16,513 nt of DNA, from positions 1-16,513 of the forward strand of contig DHXQ01000015.1 in assembly GCA_002413755.1 (NCBI GenBank). The letters are read 5' to 3'. The stretch comes from Candidatus Saccharibacteria bacterium UBA5152 (GTDB lineage Bacteria > Patescibacteriota > Saccharimonadia > Saccharimonadales > UBA4665). Shown here piece by piece: positions 1 through 7,282 of the stretch (positions are counted from its first letter, which is position 1; each line of letters starts with the position of its first letter). The notes beneath the pieces were generated by a model. It was not told the origin of the DNA. It saw only the letters and a program-made list of their open reading frames with translations, and made no database searches. The position numbers and the translations under genes were made by a program.

Positions 1-162
1 ATTACGTCGCGTGCTTGTTTCTACGCCGTGTATTGCCTGATCACCTAGCGGTCTAGGATTAAGATGTGGCGGGTTCCTGTCGAATTCATGTTCCCAAAGA
101 ATGAACCGTTCGGTATCATCTCCATCGTCCCCTGCTACTTGTCCGTCCAGTAGAGTTCGCAT
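1..162 (-). CDS. Partial hypothetical protein, N-terminal 54 codons, cut by left edge
   Basis: An open frame on the minus strand starts with ATG at 162 and stays open for 54 codons to the window edge. The visible part is hydrophilic and acidic near the start (MRTLLDGQVAGDDGDDTERF), with no signal peptide or membrane segment. It ends, as far as seen, in a Pro/Arg/His-containing stretch. A purine-rich AGGGGGAAG lies just before the ATG and could serve as a Shine-Dalgarno; TATAGG (plus-strand 171-176) could alternatively be a -10 box. The gene would be divergent from the GH18 gene at 316, with about 150 nt of AT-rich promoter DNA between. I do not recognise the family. The open frame is short enough to be chance, so existence as a gene is only moderately supported by the ribosome-binding-like sequence and the divergent layout. 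Confidence 0.42.
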   Translation of the reverse strand, partial: MRTLLDGQVAGDDGDDTERFILWEHEFDRNPPHLNPRPLGDQAIHGVETSTRRN

Positions 163-272
163 ATCTTCCCCCTATAACCATTTAAACTAACGTCTAATGG
201 GTTACGTCTCGTTCAAGGATATATGCTTATGCTCAGACTGTCAGTGAAATATCTCATGCTTGTTTCTTCTCG

Positions 273-299
273 TTGCGAAAATTACTCATAACCTATACT
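273..299 (+). promoter_or_regulatory. Putative promoter of the GH18-GH26 operon
   Basis: TTGCGA at 273-278 and TATACT at 294-299 are separated by 15 nt, slightly short of the 16-18 nt ideal. The -10 ends 16 nt before the ATG at 316, so the leader would be only about 10 nt. AAGGG at 309-313 is the only ribosome-binding-like sequence and sits just 2 nt from the ATG. Confidence 0.45.
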
Positions 300-302
300 G
301 TT

Positions 303-317
303 ATGCATAAGGGTTAT
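303..317 (+). promoter_or_regulatory. Candidate operator, copy 1 (ATGCATAAGGGTTAT)
   Basis: This 15-mer matches 7218-7232 (ATGCATAAGCGTTAT) at 14 of 15 positions. It includes most of the perfect 10-bp palindrome TTATGCATAA at 301-310. It lies immediately downstream of the -10 box and runs into the GH18 start codon, a position where a bound protein would block transcription or initiation. The GCATAAGC-type core also occurs in reverse at 225-232. The regulator is unknown; the call is from repetition and placement only. Confidence 0.35.
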
Positions 318-1800
318 GAGAGAAAAAGACCGATTGCATAGAGTAACGAGCCTCCTGAAGCACCGGGGCATACTATTTGCGATCATTGGCGTGGCAGTTA
401 TCGGGGTTATCACCCTGGTACTCACACACGCCACGACCGTCACAACTTTGGACATTAACGATAATACGACTGGTACCGACGCAAACCAGTGGCAATACGC
501 TGGCACGGGCTGGGGCTATTACAGCGGCGATTCTAACAAATTTCAAGGCGATGACCACTCGTCATCGGCCACCGGTGATACCGCGACACTAAAATTCACC
601 GGCATCAGCGTGGCCTATTACGGTGCCAAGTCACCTCAGGCCGGGATTGTTGGCATATCGATCGACGGTGGCACTGAGAGCATGGTTGATTTGTATAGTG
701 CGACCCGTTTCGACAATACTTTGCTCTACACATCGCCTACCTTGGCCTCGGGTGACCACATACTGAAGATTCGCCTGACGGGCAACAAGAATGCCAGTGC
801 CATTGGCTCGGCAGCGGCTGTCGACCACGCAATTGTCACTGTCAACGATCCAAGCGGCGGCAGATGGTACAGCCTGGAGGCTGAAAGTGGCAACCTGACA
901 TCTGGTGCGACTACAGTCAGCGATGCAACGGCGTCAGCCGGCGGCGCCGTCCAGTTCAAGAAACCACCAGTTTCTACTGGCAACCTGCCCCCTAAACTGG
1001 TCGGTGGCTACTGGCAGATGTACCAAGGTCCAAACGTCTCCGAGATCACCGCCAACGCGCCGCAGTACAACATTCAGTACGCTGCCTTTGCCCTCGGCAC
1101 CAGTGGTAACGGCACGGTTGCCTTCAACCCGGCATTTGAAGCGCCGGCAGCACTAAAGGCGGACATTGCCGCCAGCAAGGCCAACGGCTGTAAGTGGCTG
1201 ATATCCGTCGGTGGTGGCGTGCCGCCGGCGCAGCAAACCTTCATCCGTAACCAGACTGAGGCAAATCAGCTCGTAAACAGCATCATTCCAATCATTGATT
1301 CCTACGGCTTTGAGGGTATCGATTTCGACCTTGAGAATGGCCCGGACGGCTGGGCGCCAGCTTACATGACATCAGTTGCCGTCCAACTCAAGGCGCACTA
1401 TGGTTCAAAATTTATCGTCAGCATCGTTCCCCGGCCCTACGAAGACTTTTTCTATAACACAACCGCCAACATGATGGGCAACAACCTCGACCTGGTCGGC
1501 TTGCAGTTCTATGACTATGATCAAACATACGACGCGACGTTTCTGCGCGGCTGGATCCGCGACAAGATCAACGAGCTCGTTGCCGACGGCATCCCGCCCA
1601 GCAAGATCATGATTGGTTGTATTACCTACTATCCAGAGTATGGCAACGGCTCCAACACCGTCGCCGTTTACAAGGCTGCCTTCGATGAAATGGAGACCAA
1701 GTACCCGACCCTGCGCGGCGTCTTTATCTGGGAAACCTCACTCGACAAGAAGAAAAACTGGGAATTTGCTCACACGATGGGTCCCGACGTATTACAATAA
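316..1800 (+). CDS. Exported GH18 chitinase-like glycoside hydrolase with N-terminal beta-sandwich module
   Basis: 494 residues. GH18 enzymes cleave beta-1,4 bonds in chitin or related N-acetylglucosamine polymers by substrate-assisted catalysis. Residues about 19-39 form a hydrophobic Sec leader or anchor ending THA, a possible signal-peptidase site. Residues about 44-178 are a galactose-binding-like beta-sandwich, followed at 184-217 by a segment resembling only the first strands of a CBM6/CBM35 domain (EAESG, then a GG-V-F ending). The GH18 barrel occupies about 226-494. Its active-site signature reads FEGIDFDLE: D336, D338 and the acid E340 are present, but the first Asp of the usual DxxDxDxE is Glu (E333). 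LQFYDYDQ fits the following substrate-contact strand and GVFIWE the last barrel strand. The ATG at 316 is preferred because it directly precedes the basic leader. Likely first gene of an operon with the GH26 gene 34 nt downstream. Could act on host wall or environmental polymer; substrate is not determined here. Confidence 0.85.
   Translation: MREKDRLHRVTSLLKHRGILFAIIGVAVIGVITLVLTHATTVTTLDINDNTTGTDANQWQYAGTGWGYYSGDSNKFQGDDHSSSATGDTATLKFTGISVAYYGAKSPQAGIVGISIDGGTESMVDLYSATRFDNTLLYTSPTLASGDHILKIRLTGNKNASAIGSAAAVDHAIVTVNDPSGGRWYSLEAESGNLTSGATTVSDATASAGGAVQFKKPPVSTGNLPPKLVGGYWQMYQGPNVSEITANAPQYNIQYAAFALGTSGNGTVAFNPAFEAPAALKADIAASKANGCKWLISVGGGVPPAQQTFIRNQTEANQLVNSIIPIIDSYGFEGIDFDLENGPDGWAPAYMTSVAVQLKAHYGSKFIVSIVPRPYEDFFYNTTANMMGNNLDLVGLQFYDYDQTYDATFLRGWIRDKINELVADGIPPSKIMIGCITYYPEYGNGSNTVAVYKAAFDEMETKYPTLRGVFIWETSLDKKKNWEFAHTMGPDVLQ
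445..960 (+). repeat. Duplicated N-terminal module, copy 1 (pairs with 1961-2476)
   Basis: The 516 nt coding for the beta-sandwich plus CBM35-like half segment of the GH18 protein align without a gap to 1961-2476 in the GH26 gene. The proteins are about 80% identical by eye across 172 residues. The DNA contains a 38-nt identical run (637-674 versus 2153-2190). The catalytic domains that follow are unrelated, so this is module duplication or exchange, not duplication of a whole gene. Confidence 0.9.
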
Positions 1801-1834
1801 TGCATAGCTTTAGATGTCGTTCTGAGCGTACCTC

Positions 1835-3424
1835 ATGAAAACAACTCAAAAATTACAAAAATTACTGCGGCGCATAGATCGACGCGGTGTCATCATCATT
1901 TGCCTGATTGCGGTTATCGGCGTGGGCGCCCTGATCCTCGCTCATGCTGCCACAACCACAACTTTGATTGTCAATGACAACACAATTGGCACTGACGTAA
2001 ACCAGTGGCAATACGCCGGCACTAACTGGGCTTACTACACTGGCGACAGCAATAAATACCAAGGGGATGACCATTCCTCATCAGCGGCCGGCGATACGGC
2101 GACGCTAAAGTTCAACGGCATCAGTGCCGCGTATTACGGCGCCAAGTCGCCGCAGGCCGGGATTGTTGGCATATCGATCGACGGTGGCACAGAAAGTATG
2201 GTTGATCTGTATAGCGCTACACGGCTCGACAATACCCTGCTCTATACATCGCCGGCCTTAGCCTCTGGCGATCACACCATGAAGATCCGGTTAACCGGCA
2301 ACAAGAATGCCAGTGCCGTCGGTGCGGCAGCGGCCGTTGACCGGGCAATTGTCACGGTCAGTGATCCAAGCGGGGGTAAGTGGTACACGCTGGAGCCTGA
2401 AAGCGGTAATATCTCTGGCGGCGCAACTGCTATTACGGATTCCAGTGCATCTGGTGGCGGCGGCGTGCAATTCAAGGCGACGAGCACCGGGGGCGGAGGT
2501 ACAGGAAGCTGGTGGTCCGGCCAGTCTGATACGGCAACGACAAAAGACGGCAGCTTCGCTGCCTGGCGCGGCCGGCCAATCGAAATAGGTGGCAGCTGGG
2601 CATCGTCGCAGAATGCTGGCGATGCAATCGGCTCCGCTGCCTGGGCCTTCGGGACGGGCGCGCCCTACGCCAACATACCGCGGATGGATTTTGCAGTCGG
2701 CGCGATGATCGACAACTCCGGCGAGAGTTGGGCAGGAGCCGCCTCCGGTGCCTATGACTCGCGTTGGGCGCAGCAACTGCAATCTATAAAAGCCCAGTGG
2801 GGCAGCCGACCGGCTTCTAGCATGTACCTCCGATTCGCCCACGAATTTAACGGCAACTGGTACCCCTGGTCGGTCAAGCCGGGTGATGTCGCCAACTTCA
2901 ACGCTGCCTGGCGGCGCTATTACGGCCTGGTACAGACCGACTTCCCTGGTGCTAAAGTCGTCTGGTGCCCGAATGCCGGCAGCTCCTGGGACTATGACAT
3001 TCGCACGCTCTGGCCCGGCGACCAGTACGTTGATGTCGTGAGCGTCGATTCGTACAATAACTATCCGTTTGCTGACACCGTTGACGAATTTAATGCCAAG
3101 ATAAATAGTGTGTCCTCATATGGTGGGCCGACCGGTATCGAGACTTTCCGGCAATTTGCAGCTGCCCATGGCAAACCAATGGCCATTAGCGAGTGGTCGA
3201 ATGCCGGTACGGCAAATCAGGGCGGCGGCGGTGAATCCCCCGTCTGGATGCAATCATTGCATGATTGGCTGGTCAAGAATGGTTCGCAGACACCAGCCAG
3301 CGGCAAGGTCCTCTACGAAGTCCTATTTAATGTTGCTGGCTACGGCGACCACTATTCGCTCTTCCCTCTAGATCTCGAGCCAGGCAATACAATTACCGCC
3401 GCCAAATACCAAGAGCTCTGGTAG
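1835..3424 (+). CDS. Exported GH26 mannanase-like glycoside hydrolase with N-terminal beta-sandwich module
   Basis: 529 residues. GH26 enzymes are retaining beta-mannanases or related beta-glucanases/xylanases. A Sec leader (RRIDRRG then a hydrophobic run ending LAHA) is followed by the same 172-residue module as the upstream GH18 protein (residues 43-214). A short Gly/Thr linker leads to the catalytic domain, about residues 222-529. The acid/base motif RFAHEFNGNWYPW gives E337, and the nucleophile strand MAISEWSN gives E453, both in the expected order and context for clan GH-A family 26. SWDYD and DVVSVDSYN are typical intervening barrel strands. The start at 1835 is the only Met before the leader; no clear Shine-Dalgarno is visible. 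It lies 34 nt after the GH18 stop with no evident terminator, so the two are probably cotranscribed and exported to the same place. Mannan, glucomannan or a mixed-linkage glucan are possible substrates. Confidence 0.85.
   Translation: MKTTQKLQKLLRRIDRRGVIIICLIAVIGVGALILAHAATTTTLIVNDNTIGTDVNQWQYAGTNWAYYTGDSNKYQGDDHSSSAAGDTATLKFNGISAAYYGAKSPQAGIVGISIDGGTESMVDLYSATRLDNTLLYTSPALASGDHTMKIRLTGNKNASAVGAAAAVDRAIVTVSDPSGGKWYTLEPESGNISGGATAITDSSASGGGGVQFKATSTGGGGTGSWWSGQSDTATTKDGSFAAWRGRPIEIGGSWASSQNAGDAIGSAAWAFGTGAPYANIPRMDFAVGAMIDNSGESWAGAASGAYDSRWAQQLQSIKAQWGSRPASSMYLRFAHEFNGNWYPWSVKPGDVANFNAAWRRYYGLVQTDFPGAKVVWCPNAGSSWDYDIRTLWPGDQYVDVVSVDSYNNYPFADTVDEFNAKINSVSSYGGPTGIETFRQFAAAHGKPMAISEWSNAGTANQGGGGESPVWMQSLHDWLVKNGSQTPASGKVLYEVLFNVAGYGDHYSLFPLDLEPGNTITAAKYQELW
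1961..2476 (+). repeat. Duplicated N-terminal module, copy 2 (pairs with 445-960)
   Basis: Second copy of the ungapped 172-codon module, here in front of a GH26 domain. See the first copy for the comparison. Most differences are synonymous or conservative, and the 38-nt identical block at 2153-2190 points to recent duplication or gene conversion. Confidence 0.9.
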
Positions 3425-3437
3425 CTTGCTCCAGACG

Positions 3438-6119
3438 CTAGAGCTCGCCCCAGTTGTCACCAATAGTGACGTCGACATCGAGGCGGACGGGCAGCTTATA
3501 GATATTCTCCATCGTTGACTTGAGCAGTTTACCGACGGCTTCGGCGTCCTGCTCTGGAGTCTGGATCAGGATCGAGTCATGGACCTGCATCAGCTGCTTG
3601 GACTCCGGGAATTTGTCGTGCAGGAATTCATCGACCTTGACCATGGCCAGCTTCATCAGGTCGGCTTCGGTGCCCTGAATCGGCATATTGATGGCGGCCC
3701 GTTCAGCGGCCTGGCGAACGATGAAGTTGGCCGAGTGGATGTCGGGCATCGGGCGGCGGCGGCCCAGCCGAGTTTCGACGTAGCCCTGGCTACGGGCTAG
3801 TTCGCGGGTGCGGTCAATATAATCGAACAGCGGCCGCCGCACGGATTTATAGCGCTCGATGAAGGTCGTCGCCTGCTCGCGGGTCATATTGGCCGCAACT
3901 TGTAGCCCGTGCGGACTCATACCGTACAGGATGCCGAAGTTAATCACTTTCGCGGCGCGGCGCATATTTTTGGTGACGTCTTCTAATTCCCGGCCGTACA
4001 CCATGGCGGCGGTGGCGGTGTGAATGTCAGCGCCACGGTTAAACATCTCGATCAGCTCTTTGTCATCGGCAAAGACGGCCGCCAGCCGTAGTTCGAACTG
4101 GCTATAATCGGCGCTAACCAGCTTCAGCGACTTGCCGGCGATAAAGGCCGTGCGAATGCGGCGGCCAAGGTCGGTGCGGGTCGGAATGTTCTGCAAGTTG
4201 GGGTCGTTGCTGCTGAGCCGGCCGGTTTGGGCAATCGTCAGGGCGAAGGTGGTGTGAACCCGCGAATGCTCGTCGACCATTGTCGGCAAGGTGTCGACGT
4301 AGGTGTTTTTGAGCTTGGCGACCTCGCGGTATTGGGTAATCAGATCGATGATGGCGTGCTGGCCACGGAGTTTATCGAGCTCACTGGCGGCGGTGCTGTA
4401 GCCAGTTTTGCCCTTTTTGATATTCTGTGTTGGCAATTTGAGGGTTTCGAACAGAATTTCGGCCAGCTGGCTGGGGCTGGCGATGTTGAATTCCTGGTCG
4501 GCCAGGCCGTAGATTTGCTGTTCATAATCCGAGATCAGGTCGTTGATCTCAACAGAGAAGTTTTCCAGGTAAGCGGTGTCGAGCAGCATACCCTCGTATT
4601 CCATGTTGGCCAGCACCGGGATAACTGGCCATTCGACGTCGCGGGCGAGTTTGTTGACTGACGGGATGTCCGACAGCGCCTTGGCCTGCTGGGTGTGCAG
4701 CGCCTTCAGCACGGCGCTGATTTCCGGCGCCCGGCTCATGACTTCTTCGGGATCGATGTCTTCGAACGGTGAGCCCTCGTAGTCAAGGTCGGCGGCGGCC
4801 AGTTCGGTCAGGGTTTGGTCGCGCCGCAGGGCGTTCAATAGGAATGCGCCAATCAGGTTGTCGTGGCCAATTGCCGGCAGATCCGTGACGCCCAGGCCGC
4901 GCAACACCTGCAGCGTCGCCTTGGTGTCGTAACCGACGATCGGGCTGGTGTCGACGAAGTTCTTGGCAATCACGGCGTGGTCGAGTTTAGTGAGGTCGAG
5001 TGTGAAGGTGTCGTGGCCGTCGGTGCTCAGAATCAAAACTTGCGGCTTGGCGCCGTGCTTGCCCCCAGCCCGGCTGTGGATGTAGAGATAATCAGACGCT
5101 GGTAATTTGAACTTGGCCAGCTTGGCGGCGGAATCGATGATAGTGTTGCTGCCGGTCTTCAGCGTCATCGCACCAGTGGCGGTTTGGTGGTCGCTAACTT
5201 TGACCTGCATGACCTCCGGAAGTTGGCGGGCAAGGTTGCGGAATTCCAGCTTTTGCATCAGTTCCAGAAGTTTTTCGGGGTTACAGGTGGAGCCGTCGAC
5301 CTCGCTCAGGTTGAGCTTGATGGGCGCGTCGGTCCAGATGGCCGCTAGTTCCTTACTGAGATAGGCCAGATCCTTGCCAGCTTCCAACTTCTTGCGCATT
5401 GTGTCCTTGAGCAAACCGAGGTTTTCGTAGACGCCGTCTAGAGTTTCGTGCTCCTGTAGCAGTTGGATGGCGCCCTTTTCACCGATGCCGGGCACGCCGG
5501 GGATATTATCTGACGAATCACCTTTCAGAGATTTGAGATCAAGGAATTGGTCGACGCGGATGCCGTATTTGGCTGTAAACGATTCAGGCGAATAGAGCTC
5601 AATATTACTCAGACCTTTCTTGAGGGCGTAGACGTGGACGTGGTCGTTGATCAGCTGCAACATGTCGAGGTCGCTGGTGATCAGCATGGTTTCAATGTCG
5701 CGCTCGGTGGCCTGGACGGCCAGCGTACCCATGATGTCGTCGGCTTCATAATCATCCATCTCATAGAGCGGCCAGCCGAAAGCCTGGAGCAACACGTGTA
5801 GCACCGGGATCTGGGCCTTGAAATCTTCGGGCGCCGGTTTGCGGCCGGCTTTGTACTCCGGGTAGAGTTCCAGGCGGCGGCGGATGTTGGTTTTGGGCTT
5901 GTCCCAGGCCACCGCCACGTAGTCCGGCTTGAGCAGCTTGAGGACCTCGAGGGCCATGGTGGCAAAACCAAATACGCCGCCCGTCGGCGTGCCGTCTTTG
6001 GTGGCCAGATTCGACATGGCGTAGTAGCCCCGGTAAAACACCGATTTGCCGTCAATAATTGCTAATTTTTTCCGAGGGGTGGCGGGGGTAGCTGTCATGT
6101 ATCCAAAAGTATACGCCAT
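3438..6119 (-). CDS. polA: DNA polymerase I, 5'-3' exonuclease and polymerase domains, degenerate proofreading domain
   Basis: 893 residues in the longest frame. It replaces primer RNA and fills gaps in repair. Residues about 18-310 are the 5'-3' flap nuclease: IIDG with D23, the acidic cluster YEADD (124-128), SDLD (150-152), and GDSSDNIPG followed by the helix-hairpin-helix GVPGIGEKG. Residues about 325-500 fit the 3'-5' exonuclease fold, but the DxE motif is absent, exo II reads VGYDTKAT instead of NxxxD, and exo III lacks YxxxD, so proofreading is probably lost. The polymerase domain is complete: motif A ADYSQFELR (D671), motif B K724 to G733 with F728, motif C VHDS (D848). Motif A has Phe675 where E. 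coli has Ile709. The ATG at 6119 is listed, but the ATG at 6098 is at least as likely: it gives a more typical N-terminus and lies 9 nt after a TATACT on this strand. The gene converges on the GH26 gene with 13 nt between. Confidence 0.96.
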   Translation of the reverse strand: MAYTFGYMTATPATPRKKLAIIDGKSVFYRGYYAMSNLATKDGTPTGGVFGFATMALEVLKLLKPDYVAVAWDKPKTNIRRRLELYPEYKAGRKPAPEDFKAQIPVLHVLLQAFGWPLYEMDDYEADDIMGTLAVQATERDIETMLITSDLDMLQLINDHVHVYALKKGLSNIELYSPESFTAKYGIRVDQFLDLKSLKGDSSDNIPGVPGIGEKGAIQLLQEHETLDGVYENLGLLKDTMRKKLEAGKDLAYLSKELAAIWTDAPIKLNLSEVDGSTCNPEKLLELMQKLEFRNLARQLPEVMQVKVSDHQTATGAMTLKTGSNTIIDSAAKLAKFKLPASDYLYIHSRAGGKHGAKPQVLILSTDGHDTFTLDLTKLDHAVIAKNFVDTSPIVGYDTKATLQVLRGLGVTDLPAIGHDNLIGAFLLNALRRDQTLTELAAADLDYEGSPFEDIDPEEVMSRAPEISAVLKALHTQQAKALSDIPSVNKLARDVEWPVIPVLANMEYEGMLLDTAYLENFSVEINDLISDYEQQIYGLADQEFNIASPSQLAEILFETLKLPTQNIKKGKTGYSTAASELDKLRGQHAIIDLITQYREVAKLKNTYVDTLPTMVDEHSRVHTTFALTIAQTGRLSSNDPNLQNIPTRTDLGRRIRTAFIAGKSLKLVSADYSQFELRLAAVFADDKELIEMFNRGADIHTATAAMVYGRELEDVTKNMRRAAKVINFGILYGMSPHGLQVAANMTREQATTFIERYKSVRRPLFDYIDRTRELARSQGYVETRLGRRRPMPDIHSANFIVRQAAERAAINMPIQGTEADLMKLAMVKVDEFLHDKFPESKQLMQVHDSILIQTPEQDAEAVGKLLKSTMENIYKLPVRLDVDVTIGDNWGEL
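6108..6113 (-). promoter_or_regulatory. Putative -10 box for polA if translation starts at 6098
   Basis: On the minus strand TATACT occupies 6113 down to 6108, inside the first codons of the longest polA frame and 9 nt before the ATG at 6098. The geometry matches the boxes before the genes at 8362 and 15343. No good -35 hexamer is seen. Confidence 0.3.
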
Positions 6120-6140
6120 AAGAGGTGGCTACCGCCAGAC

Positions 6141-6172
6141 TTGACGAGGTGCTACACTCTATAATGTATACT
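6141..6172 (+). promoter_or_regulatory. Putative promoter between polA and the Ig/PKD surface-protein gene
   Basis: TTGACG at 6141-6146 is followed by TATAAT at 6160-6165 (13-nt spacer, too short) and by TATACT at 6167-6172 (20-nt spacer, too long). One of the two -10 boxes probably drives the gene at 6192, giving a leader of roughly 12-20 nt. The block TATAATGTATAC also reads as TATA-rich on the other strand and could serve polA. GCTTATCC at 6178-6185 is a 7/8 match to the GCTTATGC core found in other promoters here. Confidence 0.4.
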
Positions 6173-6191
6173 CTTAAGCTTATCCTCTCAT

Positions 6192-7172
6192 ATGTTACAT
6201 CTGGCACATCACAAACACACCGGCAAGCTACTACCCCACCACCACACCTCATACCGTGGGCTCTTCCTGGTATTGCTTGTCATGGGAGTAGCCCTGGTTA
6301 GCATGCAGAGTGTGGCCCACGCCAGCTTTATGGATTTGTCGGCTAAGATATCCGGCCCAATACCGACTGTCGCGGCAGTTATCACGTCACCAACCGATGG
6401 CACCAAAACCAGCAATTCTAGCATCGCCGTCCAAGGCACCTGTGAAGATATGTCGCCGCCAACGGTCGTTATTATATATATCGATTCTAATAACGCGGGC
6501 TCGACTGTCTGTCAGGCGGGCGGCACATTTTATATCACCATTACCCTGCCGACAGGCACGCATACACTCATCGCTAAGACATCGAATTCCACTGATGACC
6601 TCGGCCCCGATAGCAGCCCGGTACGAATCACCTACAGCGCTAAAACAGCGGCGGGGTCAAGCAGCAGCACATCGTCCGGCAGCTGTACCTCAAAAGACGT
6701 CGTACAGATCCATAGTACGTCGAACTATCTCGAATACGGTCGACTGATGGCTGCCAACTGGGAATTTAGCATTAGTGGTGGTTGTACACCGTACCGAGCC
6801 ACCATTGACTGGGGTGATGGACTGTCAGACACCATCACTGTTCGCGACAATGAACTCTTAACCGCCCGGCACGGTTATGCCGTGCTTAAACCGTTTTATG
6901 ATGTAAGTCTAACGGTGGTTAGCGCTGACAAGCAAACCGCAAAATTCACAACCGTTGCCGTTACCCCATACATCCCACCGGTCGCCGCCGGCGGTCTAGT
7001 ACAGGTAGACACGCCCTTCATATTGTCCTTTCAGGGTAGCCTGCTGCGCGCATATCTGGCCTATCTGGCGGCACTGACCATCTTTGGTGTCGCCTGGTAT
7101 GACAAGCATATCAAGCGCGTTCGCCTGGTTAGCGTCCACGTGTTCCCATTGCCACCATCTCGGAAACGCTGA
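6192..7172 (+). CDS. Exported surface protein with Ig-like and PKD-like domains and C-terminal membrane anchor
   Basis: 326 residues. A His/Lys-rich n-region (residues 1-22) precedes a hydrophobic leader (about 23-42) ending SVAHA, a good signal-peptidase site. Residues about 60-150 have the strand pattern of a bacterial Ig-like fold (VITSPTDGTKTSNSSIAVQG start, GTHTLIAK near the end). A Ser/Thr linker at about 152-165 carries few charges. Residues about 172-260 resemble a PKD domain, with IDWGDG at 205-210 and a YDVSLTV strand. A Pro/Gly-rich spacer leads to a membrane helix at about 285-303 and a short basic tail (KHIKRVR, SRKR), so the protein would be held in the membrane with its domains outside. 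It starts the surface-protein locus with the WxL-like and DUF916-like genes. PKD and Ig domains usually act as spacers or adhesion modules; no enzyme motif is seen. Confidence 0.72.
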   Translation: MLHLAHHKHTGKLLPHHHTSYRGLFLVLLVMGVALVSMQSVAHASFMDLSAKISGPIPTVAAVITSPTDGTKTSNSSIAVQGTCEDMSPPTVVIIYIDSNNAGSTVCQAGGTFYITITLPTGTHTLIAKTSNSTDDLGPDSSPVRITYSAKTAAGSSSSTSSGSCTSKDVVQIHSTSNYLEYGRLMAANWEFSISGGCTPYRATIDWGDGLSDTITVRDNELLTARHGYAVLKPFYDVSLTVVSADKQTAKFTTVAVTPYIPPVAAGGLVQVDTPFILSFQGSLLRAYLAYLAALTIFGVAWYDKHIKRVRLVSVHVFPLPPSRKR

Positions 7173-7206
7173 AAATAAAACTTAAAATCAAATTAAGAAA
7201 AATCAC

Positions 7207-7235
7207 TTGCGTAATACATGCATAAGCGTTATATT
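7207..7235 (+). promoter_or_regulatory. Putative promoter of the WxL-like gene
   Basis: TTGCGT at 7207-7212 and TATATT at 7230-7235 are separated by an ideal 17 nt. Transcription would begin near 7242, giving a leader of about 40 nt. AAGG at 7273-7276 lies 6 nt before the ATG at 7283 and is a plausible Shine-Dalgarno, one of the few in this window. Confidence 0.6.
7218..7232 (+). promoter_or_regulatory. Candidate operator, copy 2 (ATGCATAAGCGTTAT)
   Basis: A 14/15 match to the sequence at 303-317. It lies in the spacer of the TTGCGT/TATATT promoter and overlaps the first half of the -10 box, a classic repressor position. Its core GCATAAGC (7220-7227) recurs in reverse in the promoter at 10565-10572. 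Confidence 0.38.
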
Positions 7236-7282
7236 ACAGAAGAGTATACATAAACAACTAACAAGAAGCTTCAAGGCATTTT

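Noticed and set aside
2291..2842. 183-codon open frame on the minus strand inside the GH26 gene
   Set aside because: Antisense shadow of a gene with clear catalytic motifs; Cys/Arg/Pro-rich nonsense composition.
3417..3435. Short inverted repeat TCTGG...CCAGA between the convergent GH26 and polA genes, as a bidirectional terminator
   Set aside because: Only 5 bp of stem with a 9-nt loop and no T-tract on either strand.
4227..4661. 144-codon open frame on the plus strand opposite polA
   Set aside because: It lies wholly within the strongly conserved polymerase gene and has shadow-like composition.
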